Source: Anaeromyxobacter sp. (lineage in GTDB: Bacteria; Myxococcota; Myxococcia; Myxococcales; Anaeromyxobacteraceae). From it: 64,000 nt of DNA. This document shows positions 41,257 to 50,026 of the stretch, piece after piece. Location of the stretch: positions 67,278-131,277 of the forward strand of contig JADKCZ010000013.1 in NCBI GenBank assembly GCA_016718565.1. The letters are read 5' to 3'. The first letter of the stretch is position 1. Every line of letters starts with the position of its first letter. The translations under genes and the position numbers were made by a program. The notes under the pieces are model-generated. The model did not search any database. It was not told the DNA's origin and was given only the letters and a program-made list of their open reading frames with translations.

Positions 41257-41574
41257 GTGCTCGTGGTGGCACTTCCCGAGCTTCATCGGTGTCCAAACCA
41301 GCGAGCACCAGGCGAGGAACCCAGCACCCACATCGGCGCCACGGACCCACCACCGCGAGGCAACAGCGCGTGGCCTGATCCAACGACAAGCGGCCTTTCC
41401 TGTCCCGCGACGACAGGACGTACGTGGTCAAAACGATTGCTCCATCACCGGTCCTGCGTGATCCGGGTGCGGCGAACTGTCCCGCAGATCCGCGACTGTG
41501 CGAAGCCCAGCTGGCTGTCCATCCTGAGTCAAACGGCCGCAGGTCTTTCTGTGCGTGCCCCGGGGTGGATCGCC
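41257..41574 (+). other. Long leader before the repeat protein, possibly structured RNA
   Basis: 318 bases without a supported gene. A small hairpin CCTGTC/GACAGG lies near 41400-41415. The part 41440-41545 contains CCGG pairs, AACTGTCCCGC and GCGACTGTGCGAAGCCC followed by GAGTCA. That order loosely recalls the core of cobalamin riboswitches (CCCGCNACTGT...AGTCA), but the terminal consensus is not matched. Treated as an unproven leader RNA. Confidence 0.25.
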
Positions 41575-44500
41575 ATGACATCGCTTGCTCTCCGCAGACT
41601 GACGTCCCTCGCGACCGTGCTGGTCGCCGTCTCGCTCGTGCCCGCGCCCGCCCAGGCCGCACTGGAGCGCGTCGGCCCCAACGACCCGGTCACCACCCTG
41701 CCTACCTGGTTCCAGGACAAGACCGGCATCACCTTCGAGCTCTGCACCCCGCTCGTGCAGGGCGAGCTGGACGGCGGCTACTGCCTCCTGCTGCCCGGCG
41801 ACACCGTGGCGCCCGAGATCTTCCCCGGCGCCTTCTTCGACGAGCACTTCTACTGGGGCGCCGACGCGGGCGGCAACTACACCTACGTGCCGCCGGTCGG
41901 GGTGACCGTGCCGTTCACCACCGGCCGGGTGGTCTACGTGCAGGCCATGGAGGCCGCCTTCCTGACGGGCGTCCGGCCCGGCGGCGCCGACATGTTCGGC
42001 CGCGTCCGCTTCCGCCTGGACGACCTGCCGCTCACCGGCAACTACACCTTCTACTCGCCCTACGGCGTCGACGTGATCGCCGGCCTGGCCGGCGACCGCA
42101 TCTTCGCCACCGAGGACATCGGCTGCGGCTACCCGAACTACGAGTGCGCCCTGGCGACGCGCATCGGGCCGTTCCTGCTGCCCTCGCTCACTCCCGGCGG
42201 CGCCGAGCTGCCGCCCGTGGACGGCCCGGTGCCCGGCAAGAAGTACATCGCCGACCCCGCCGTGACCCACAAGGTGACCGGCAGCCCCATCGTCGGGAAC
42301 CACACGCTCTCCGACGGCCGCCAGGTGAACCCCAACGGCCTGTACATCGAGGCGCCGGACGGGCAGCTGATCTTCGAGACCACCGACTTCTCCATCATCG
42401 GCCGGTACTACAGCGACGTCATCCCGAGCCGCGTGGTGGTGGACCGCGCCAGCTACACGCGCGACGCCAGCAGCATCGCGGTGGACACCTACGCCACCGG
42501 CGAGCCCACCATGGTGCCGCGCCTCTCCGCCGCGGCGCTCACGCCGCCCGTCCAGCCGGACCTGAGCTTCTTCGCCGCGCCGTGCGCCGGCACCGGGCCG
42601 TTCGCCGCCCCGGCCGGCGAGACCGCCATCCCCATGGCCCGGAACGGCAACGTCTACTGGGCCGACTCCGCCCCCGCCGCCGTGCCCGCCGGCATCTGCC
42701 TGGCCGACCTGAACGCCCGCACGGCGCTCGGCGACATCGTGCCGGTGTACGTGCCCGGCGTGCTGGGCGACCAGGTGTTCGTGGCCGAGGCCGTCTACGA
42801 CCCGAGCAACGGTGGCAGCCTCTCGGTGGTGGCCGCCTCGAGCGACCAGGTGGTCCCGACGCCGGCCCTCGCGGTTGCCGCCTTCGGCGCCCTGGCCTCC
42901 AACGTGGCCCTGGCGAACGGCCTGGCCTACGTCGCCCCGCTGGCCGCTCCGCCCGCCAAGGTCCGGGTGCTCTCGGCCGAGAAGGGCGTGGCCGAGCTGC
43001 AGGTGGTGACGGGGGAGCCGGGCGGCCCCGGGGTGACGCTCAGCGCCAACCGCTCCAGCCCGCAGCCCCCGGGCACCTGGTGGCCTTCACGGCCCAGGGC
43101 CAGGGCGCCAGCGGCTACCTGTACCGGTTCTCGGTGGACAGCGGCGGCGGCTTCGCCGTGGTGCAGGACTGGTCGCCCACCGCCACCTGGACGCTGAGCG
43201 GCGCCACGCCCCCGGGCAGCTACCAGGTGCAGGCCGAGGTCTGGCTGGGCCTGACGCCCACGCCGCCCGACGCCGTGTCGGCCGCCATCTCGTTCGTCAT
43301 CAACGTGATCCCTGCCTCCGGCGTCACCCTCACCTCGGACCTCCCCAGCCCGCAGGTGCCGGGGACGGCTATCACCTTCACGGCTGCTGGTACCGGTTCG
43401 ACGTCGCCTTACTCATATCGGTTCTGGCTCTTCGACGGCAGCGCCTGGAATATGGTGCAGGATTGGAGCCTGGTCGCCATCTGGACGTTGCCCGACACCA
43501 CCGTGGCCGGTAGCTATCGGGTCATCGCTCAGGTCCGGACCAGCTCGGCGTTGCGCTGGACGCCACATCGGTGGCTCTGAGTGTTTCTCTTTCAACTCCC
43601 CCAGCAACTGGCGTCTCCTTGTCATCTAGCCTTCCAAGCCCGCAGCTTCCGGGTACAGCCGTCACGTTCACGGCTGCGGGAGTGGGCTCCAGCGCACCCT
43701 ATAGCTACAGGTTCTGGGTCCAGGCGGCGGGAATCTGGACGTTGGTTCAGGACTGGAGCAGTAGTGCTGCTTGGACGCTCCCGACATCGACAGCCGCTGG
43801 CACCTATCAGGTTGTTTCGGAGGTGAGAACTTCACCAGCGGTCTCCCGTGACGCCATCTCCTTGGCGCTGACCTTCAGTCTTTCTATTCCTCCTGCGACC
43901 GGCGTTTCTCTCCTCCCAGACCTCCCAAGCCCCCAGCCGGTGGAGACGGCGATCACCTTCACTGCTGCAGGTTCTGGCTCCACCTCTCCATACTCCTACC
44001 GCTTCTGGCTCAATGACGGCACTACATGGTCGTTGGTCCAGGACTGGGGTTTGTTGGATACCTGGGTGTTGCCCGGCAACACCCCTCCTGGTGCCTATTT
44101 GGTCTCAGTAGAGGTTCTGACCAATGCTTCGGTCGTCCGCGACGTGCTGTCAGCCCCAGTCAGCATGGTGCTGGTTAGCCAGCCGGCCACGGGTGTCTCT
44201 CTGAGCCCTTCTGTCCCTAGCCCCCAGTTCACGGGTACGTCAGTTTCCTTTACGGCGATTGGTGCCGGCTCAACTCTGCCATATTCTTATCGATTCTGGC
44301 TGAATGATGGCTCAACTTGGACCGTCGTCCAGGATTGGAGTGCCCTCGACGTTTGGACGCTCACGGGAGCCACACCTGCCGGAAGTTACCAGGTCGCTGT
44401 TGAAGTCCGGACGAGCACTTTGGTTTCAAGGGACGCGATCTCTGGTTTCGTGGCGATGCAGCTTCAGGTGCAGCCGGCTACCGGAGTCTCCCTCGCCCCC

Positions 44501-44756
44501 AGCGTCGCCAGCCCTCAGGGCTCGGGCACTTCAGTTGTCTTCAGCGCCGCGGGCTCAGGCTCCTCAGCTCCACACAGTTACCGCTTCTGGTTGGGCGATG
44601 GGGGGCAACGTGACCTCGTTCAGATTGGAGTTCGGTCGCAGAGTGACGCTCCTCCTCGACCTCCCAGGTTCCTACCTCGTTGCAGCCGAGGTACGTACAA
44701 GTTCAGCAGTCTTCCGCGATGCGATCTCCCCGTTCACCCCATTCCAGCTTCTCTAG
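41575..44756 (+). CDS. Secreted protein with six C-terminal beta-type repeats (four frameshifts)
   Basis: Signal peptide LTSLATVLVAVSLVPAPAQA, then about 480 residues of unrecognised globular sequence (TWFQDKTGITFELCTPL ... YYSDVIPSRVVVDRASY). This is followed by six ~90-residue repeats starting near 43031, each with ATGVSL, SPQ.PGT.VTFTA, YSYRFW, VQDW, W.L and GSYQV.VEVRTS. The frame breaks near 43076, 43555, 44628 and 44655. Each break is repaired by adding one base (for example CAGATTGG for CAGGATTGG). The 3182-base span plus four gives exactly 1062 codons. The repeats match those of the multicopper oxidase at 50027-56111. Probably a cell-surface or extracellular protein; activity unknown. 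GC content drops from about 43380 onward. Confidence 0.72.
43031..44756 (+). repeat. Protein-coding repeat array A (6 units)
   Basis: Units of about 280 bases begin near 43031, 43318, 43600 and then at similar spacing to the stop, each coding for the ATGVSL...YRFW...VQDW...VEVRTS module. Later units use far fewer G/C third positions than the first. Oriented tail-to-tail with array B at 50030-52680. Confidence 0.8.
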
Positions 44757-44767
44757 CTGAGACCAGA

Positions 44768-44800
44768 GGCTGGCCGGACCCTGGAGGGTGTCGGCCAGCC
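44768..44800 (+). terminator. Stem-loop terminator after the repeat protein
   Basis: GGCTGGCCG (44768-44776) pairs with CGGCCAGCC (44792-44800), extended by ACCCT/AGGGT inside. It lies 12 bases after the stop codon. The tail is only weakly T-rich (TTCGG). Confidence 0.6.
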
Positions 44801-44871
44801 TTCGGCACCTAAGCAACTGCCCTGGCGGCTTGTCGCATGGAGTCGACTTGACATGGTAGTTTCCAACTACC

Positions 44872-45995
44872 TTGGCAAGTGAGAGACACCTCGACGCGCT
44901 GATCGTGGGTGGTGGCTTCTTCGGCGCCCGCATTGCACTGCACCTGCGCCAGTGGTTCCCCGGTGTCCTGCTCGTTGAGCAGGAGGCTGACCTTCTCCAG
45001 CGAGCCAGTTACAACAATCAGGCACGGGTCCACCAAGGTTACCACTACCCTCGGTCGCTGCTCACCGCAATCCGGTCACGCCTCAACTTCGGTCGGTTCA
45101 TCGAAGACTACCCAGACTGTGTCGATGGCAGTTTCGCTAAGTACTACGCCATTGGAAGGCAGTTCTCCCATGTCACCGGGCGCCAGTTTGTGGCCTTCTG
45201 CCAGCGAATCGGCGCACCGATCGAACCCGCGCCTCAGAATGTCAGGAAGCTATTCGATTCCCAGCGCATAGAGGATGTGTTCTTAGTTCAGGAGTGGGCC
45301 TTCGACGCTTTCAAACTGAGGGACCGGGTCAGGAGGAATCTGGAAGCGGCCAATGTCGAGTTGCGCCTCCTGACACGCGCCGTTCGGGTTTCGACTGCAT
45401 CGGATGGGCTCCTGGCCGTGGACCTCGTCGGCGGGAATGGCGCGGAGCGCTTGCTGACCCGGCGTGTAGTCAACTGCACATACTCCGGCATCAATCACCT
45501 CCTTGGCGCCTCCCGCCTTCCTGTCATTCCTCTCAAACACGAGGGGACAGAGATGGCTTTGGTCGAGCCTCCGCCTGCGCTTCGCAATGCGGGCGTCACG
45601 GTCATGTGCGGCCCCTTCTTTTCGATCATGCCATTTCCGCCGCGCGGCCTGCACACGCTCTCCCACGTTCGGTATACGCCACATCACTCCTGGTGGGAGA
45701 GGGCCGGGGCGGCGCAGAAGCCCTCCGACCACCGACCTGAACTCGCCAGCAACTATGAGCGAATGGTTCGCGACGCATCAAGGTTCTTGCCCTGTTTGCG
45801 GGATTGCGTCTACCGCGGCTCGCTCTGGGAGGTGAAGACCGTTCTCCCCGCGAGCGAGCAGGATGACAGTCGTCCAATCCTCTTTAGGGCCGACCACGGT
45901 CTTCCGGACTCACCTGCATCATGGGTGGCAAGATCGACAATGTGTACGATGTGATCCAAGAGTTGGATGCACGCCACGCCGCCGGTACGCTCTGA
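44872..45995 (+). CDS. FAD-dependent oxidoreductase, DAO type (frameshifted near 45908)
   Basis: About 374 aa. The N-terminal dinucleotide-binding motif is LIVGGGFFGARIAL (10-23), with VEQEADLLQRASYNNQARVH downstream, a pattern of the D-amino-acid-oxidase-like superfamily. Near the end the frame shifts: after HGLP the correct reading is GLTCIMGGKIDNVYDVIQEL, stopping at 45993-45995. One missing G (CCGGAC for CCGGGAC) explains it, and the 1124-base span needs exactly one base. The start is uncertain: TTG 44872 is the first in-frame codon, just after an inverted repeat GGTAGTT-TCC-AACTACC (44855-44871). First of a three-gene set; substrate unknown, perhaps a sugar derivative. Confidence 0.7.
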
Positions 45996-46029
45996 CGTCT
46001 CCGGGCTCCGCCTGCAACTGGACCCCACC

Positions 46030-46806
46030 ATGACCTCAGCTCTCGTTGGACACAGCGGCTTCGTCGGAGAGACCCTCAAGCGCCAGGCGACATGGGATGA
46101 GCTTTATCGCTCAACCGACATCGAGGCCATCGAGGGTCGGTCCTTCGACCTGGTCGTGTGCGCCGGCGCGCCCGCGGCCAAGTGGAAGGCAAACAGGGAG
46201 CCTCAGGCGGACCTCGAGAACCTTCAGCGCCTGCAGCGGCACCTCGGTCGCGTCAAGGCCCGCCGTTTCGTGCTGATCTCGACGGTGGACGTCTACCCCG
46301 CGCCGGCTGGGGTGGATGAAGACTCATCCTTCAGTCCAGATCCGGCTAACGCCTACGGCACCAATCGCCTGGCCCTCGAGCGCTATTGCCGCTTGCGCTT
46401 CGACGCAACTGTGGTGCGCCTCCCCGCCCTCTTTGGCGCTGGTCTCCGGAAGAACGCCGTGTACGACCTGCTCAACGAGAACGGCGTGGAGTTGCTCCAG
46501 CCCCGTTCCGAGTTTCAGTTCTACGACATGGCTGAGCTCTGGGTCGACCTCACGCGGATCCAGGATGCGGGCCTCAAGCTGGTCAACCTCGCCACCGAGC
46601 CCACCAGCCTCGCCGACGTCGCGCGAATCGCGTTCGGCCGCCGCCTCGAGGCCACCGAGCGCTCCCCTGTCGTTCGCTACGACTTCAGGACGAAGCACGC
46701 TTCGATCTGGGGACGGGCGGGCGGCTATGCCTACGGCCGGGAGGAGATCCTCGAGCGCCTCCAAGCTTTCGTCGCCACCTCCCGTGAGCTCGGGAGGCCT
46801 GCGTGA
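46030..46806 (+). CDS. NAD(P)-dependent epimerase-like SDR
   Basis: 258 aa. Rossmann start ALVGHSGFVGETL (GxSGFVG at 7-13), ISTVDVYPAP and DPANAYGTNRLALE. The usual catalytic YxxxK appears as Tyr109-x3-Arg113, a Lys-to-Arg change that may alter or weaken catalysis. Similar in layout to nucleotide-sugar epimerases/dehydratases but shorter. It starts 34 bases after the FAD gene and overlaps the next gene by 4 bases. Confidence 0.75.
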   Translation: MTSALVGHSGFVGETLKRQATWDELYRSTDIEAIEGRSFDLVVCAGAPAAKWKANREPQADLENLQRLQRHLGRVKARRFVLISTVDVYPAPAGVDEDSSFSPDPANAYGTNRLALERYCRLRFDATVVRLPALFGAGLRKNAVYDLLNENGVELLQPRSEFQFYDMAELWVDLTRIQDAGLKLVNLATEPTSLADVARIAFGRRLEATERSPVVRYDFRTKHASIWGRAGGYAYGREEILERLQAFVATSRELGRPA

Positions 46807-47609
46807 AGGTGGCGGTCTCGAACATCGCCTGGAGGCCCGCGGATGACGAGGCGGTCGCCATGGTCATGCACCGCCACGGGGCGGACGGCGTGGAGCTCGC
46901 CCCTACCGCCTATTGGCCAGACCCCTTGCTTGTCCCGCGGGCCGAGCGCCGAGCCCTTCGCCAGAAGTGGGGCGGGTTGGGATTCCCCGTGGTGGCGCTG
47001 CAGGCCCTGCTCTACGGGTTTCCTGAACTCCAGCTGTTCGAAGTTGAGTCGCGTCGGACCATGCGCGACCGCCTGGTGGGCATGCTGGACGTGGCGGTGG
47101 ACCTGGGCGCAACGGCCCTGGTCTTCGGCTCCCCCAAGAACCGTCTCAAAGGGCAGAGAACTTGGCCCGAAGCACTCGCAGCGGCAGTGCCGTTCTTCAG
47201 GGACCTGGGGACGGAAGCCGCGCTTCGTGGCGTGTGCCTGTGCATAGAGCCAAACCCGACGGCCTACGGGTGCGACTTCGTCACTTCTGCCGCGGAGGGC
47301 CGTGAGCTGGTCGAGACTGTGGCCTCGCCTGGCTTCATGCTCCACCTCGACGCCGCCGGAATGCAGTTGGCTGGGGACGAGCCGCTGGTCGAGATCCCGC
47401 GGAGCATCTCCGCGCTTCGGCACTTCCACGTCAGCTCTCCCAACCTGGGACCAGTCGAGCCGAGCCAGGGTTCGGCCTGGAGCCAGGTACTGGGCGCCCT
47501 GACTCAGGCCGACTACCGTGGCTACGTTTCCATCGAGATGCGGCCGGCGACCGACCGCGCCTCTAGGCTCGCGGCAGTGGCAGCCGCCCTGGATGCGCTG
47601 GCGCACTGA
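46803..47609 (+). CDS. TIM-barrel sugar isomerase/epimerase (AP endonuclease 2 family)
   Basis: 268 aa, complete barrel. Likely metal ligands are Glu149 (CIEPNP), Asp183 (HLDAAGM), His209 (FHVSSPN) and Glu245 (SIEMRP), the pattern of xylose-isomerase-like epimerases. GTG start with a 4-base overlap. Third gene of the FAD/epimerase/isomerase set, which probably makes or modifies an unusual sugar (inference). Confidence 0.78.
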   Translation: MKVAVSNIAWRPADDEAVAMVMHRHGADGVELAPTAYWPDPLLVPRAERRALRQKWGGLGFPVVALQALLYGFPELQLFEVESRRTMRDRLVGMLDVAVDLGATALVFGSPKNRLKGQRTWPEALAAAVPFFRDLGTEAALRGVCLCIEPNPTAYGCDFVTSAAEGRELVETVASPGFMLHLDAAGMQLAGDEPLVEIPRSISALRHFHVSSPNLGPVEPSQGSAWSQVLGALTQADYRGYVSIEMRPATDRASRLAAVAAALDALAH

Positions 47610-47694
47610 GTTCACCCGCGAGAGTTTCCTCCTCACACGTCGCAGGAGGGTACATCCACTCCCGCCCTACCCCCCGGTGCTCCAACTTCACCAC

Positions 47695-49608
47695 TCAACT
47701 GCCGCGTACCCAAACGCGAGCCAAGTCTCGCCGTACTATTGTGGTCCATCCATCCGAAACCAATAGTGCCTCGACCTCGAACAGGCTTGCCGGCCTGCAC
47801 AGTAGCTCGCGAGGACCGAACCACTCCACCGGTGCTGTTCGGGAATCGCCGCTTACGCCCATTACGACTACTGTGGTGTTCCTGAGGCCACGGATAGCCG
47901 CCGACCAGTTGCCGTTTCCCCCACATTCAAGATAGCGAACGCCGGTGAGTAAGTCCGGCGCCTGAAGCATTGCTACATAGGCGCCCCGCTCAGAAACCAC
48001 CACCGCCTCCCCCCCCTCCCGGATGGCGGCCAAACGTCGCTGATCCTCCCTAGTGAAGACCCCCCGCCAAGGGCCATTCTGGCTCCACTCGTCCGCCACC
48101 ACGTCCAGTGCGCTTCGGACCGTCAGGGCTGCGAGTTGCAAGGCCGCGGCAAGGGCAATGATCGCAAGTGGCCACCTCCGCCCCCGCCTGACTGGCGCGC
48201 CCAGCACACCGACCGAGAGTGCAAAGAGCGGCAGCCAAACTGTGAAGTACCTCGCTGACCACCCGACGATCGCGTACTGGGCCGATACTGCCGCGTAGCT
48301 CAGCGCAGCCACAGCCACGACCCATACACTTCGCCTCGGCCTCAGCAGCAACCATAGTGCAGGCAACATGAGCGGCGACACCAGGCCTGTACGCATTGCG
48401 TCTGGACTAGGCGAGGGCAACAGGGACTCCGCATCAGCGACTGGCGCACCAAGCGCGGCGTAGAGTTCTCTCAAGTGAATGAATGAGACCGCTTGCCCTC
48501 TTGCGCTCTTGGGCAGGAACCCAAGCGGCTCGACCAGCCAGTTCAATATGGCAAACGTCGCGGACCGTGCATAAGCGGGTAGGTCCCCAGCAGCGTTCGA
48601 CAGCATGTGCGCTATCGTTCCGCCAGCGAAGTCACCGGTCGCCCACCGAACGGGTAACCAGGAAAGCAGAATCAGCACCGCTCCCACCGCAACTCCGACG
48701 AGGCAGCCGAGACGGGCTGAGGTCGCTCCCAGTGACCTCCAGTTGCGAAGGAGTCCTGCACCGCTCGCCATGAGGCCAATTGCTGCCACCGTCGGCTTGC
48801 AGGCAGCACCCGCGGCTATGGCCACGGGGCCAAGCGCCCACCAATCTGTGGCCGAACGGCCGCTTAGCAGCAGAAGGAGCCCAAGCCACACGGGAAAGGC
48901 TGCTACAAGGTCAGTGTGCACCACCCCAAGCCGTGCGGCCATCCCAGGGAGAGCAAACAGGATCATCGCAGAGGCAGTTGCGTCGGCTCGTTTGAGTCCG
49001 ACCTTGCGCCCCAATAGGTAGACGCACGCTGCCATGCCCACGGCTATCCAGGCCTGGATGATTGATCCGCCACGGAGCCCCGCCCCACCAAGCATGCTGG
49101 CGGTTGCAACAAGATTCCCTCCAACCGCAACGGAGATCTGCCGGAAGTCATTTGTGGCCCACGGGGCGAAGGTGTGCCGCTCCAGCCAAAAACTCACCCG
49201 TGGCGCGTGGTAGGCCAAACTGTCCGCGTGCCGGAGACCGTAGACAATATCAACTACCGTAGTTGCTGCCGCGCAGATTGACAGCAAGAGTCCGGTCAAC
49301 AGTAGGACCCTACCCCGCCTGGTCCTGGCGGCGGTTCGGATGCGGCTTGGCAGCTGCCATCCCAGCCAGCCCCGTCTTCTGCGCGCGGCGACCAAGAGCA
49401 ATGCACAGGCCAAGGCTATTGCACCACGATACGCCTGCGTGGAGAGGAGCGACAAGTGCCCCAGAGCAAGGCCAATGGCCAGTAGCAGGAAGACGCTTAG
49501 GCCGATCCCTTTTGTTATCCGCTCTGCGGACCCTTGCCCGCCAGGGCCTCCCGGAAGTGCCAGTATGGCCAGGCAGGGCATTATGGCGAGTACCACCAGA
49601 AAGCTCAT
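47695..49608 (-). CDS. Polytopic glycosyltransferase-like membrane protein (GT39/ArnT style)
   Basis: 637 aa with about 12 hydrophobic helices and a C-terminal soluble domain from ~510. After three helices it has a periplasmic loop containing DIVYGLRHADSLAYHAPRV, recalling the acidic loop of lipid-linked-sugar transferases of the GT39/PMT/ArnT class. No exact family is certain. Convergent with the isomerase gene (85-bp gap without features). Codon use is less GC-rich than the core genes. It may use a polyprenyl-linked sugar at the outer face of the inner membrane. Confidence 0.65.
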   Translation of the reverse strand: MSFLVVLAIMPCLAILALPGGPGGQGSAERITKGIGLSVFLLLAIGLALGHLSLLSTQAYRGAIALACALLLVAARRRRGWLGWQLPSRIRTAARTRRGRVLLLTGLLLSICAAATTVVDIVYGLRHADSLAYHAPRVSFWLERHTFAPWATNDFRQISVAVGGNLVATASMLGGAGLRGGSIIQAWIAVGMAACVYLLGRKVGLKRADATASAMILFALPGMAARLGVVHTDLVAAFPVWLGLLLLLSGRSATDWWALGPVAIAAGAACKPTVAAIGLMASGAGLLRNWRSLGATSARLGCLVGVAVGAVLILLSWLPVRWATGDFAGGTIAHMLSNAAGDLPAYARSATFAILNWLVEPLGFLPKSARGQAVSFIHLRELYAALGAPVADAESLLPSPSPDAMRTGLVSPLMLPALWLLLRPRRSVWVVAVAALSYAAVSAQYAIVGWSARYFTVWLPLFALSVGVLGAPVRRGRRWPLAIIALAAALQLAALTVRSALDVVADEWSQNGPWRGVFTREDQRRLAAIREGGEAVVVSERGAYVAMLQAPDLLTGVRYLECGGNGNWSAAIRGLRNTTVVVMGVSGDSRTAPVEWFGPRELLCRPASLFEVEALLVSDGWTTIVRRDLARVWVRGS

Positions 49609-49955
49609 GGAGGTTCACCCTCTCCCTGGCTGCGCAGAATCAACTGGTGATTCGCTTCCGTTGCCCCACGGCATGCACCTGCCTTCGGGGCATGCACGCA
49701 CGCGGAGGTTATCGCGGAAGAGTCTCCCTTGCTACCTTGGGCGCGAGTGTCGCTAGCCTTTGGTCAGCCGACGCTCGATCGCGAATCTAGTCTCGACCCC
49801 TTGTACTCCAGGCGACCGCCAACTGCGGTTGGTGGGGTGAACGAAACGCAAGGTCCGAACTCCCGTTCAAGTCGCCGGGTTGCCCTTGACGCTGCCCAGC
49901 CTACGTTATGCGGCAGCCGTTCCTTTGCGCACAAATTGAAACTTGACCGCTCCCC
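49609..49955. other. Intergenic region, no gene recognised
   Basis: 347 bases between the membrane protein start and the terminator of the multicopper oxidase. A repeat pair GGCATGCAC (49670-49678 region) / GGGCATGCAC (49688-49697 region) is present. No promoter could be assigned with confidence. Confidence 0.4.
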
Positions 49956-49998
49956 AAAAACGATGCGGTCGCGGGTCATGTGACCCGCGACCGCATCG
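49956..49998 (-). terminator. Very strong intrinsic terminator of the multicopper oxidase gene
   Basis: An 18-bp perfect stem (49961-49978 with 49981-49998, 2-base loop TG) is followed on the minus strand by TTTTTGGGG (49960-49952). It lies 28 bases after the oxidase stop. Confidence 0.88.
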
Positions 49999-50026
49999 CA
50001 TTCCGCAGTCTAGAGTGCCGTCGGGA

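Noticed and set aside
44848..44853. TTGACA as the promoter of the FAD oxidoreductase
   Set aside because: No -10 box at the right spacing, and the transcript would begin after the only available in-frame start codon.
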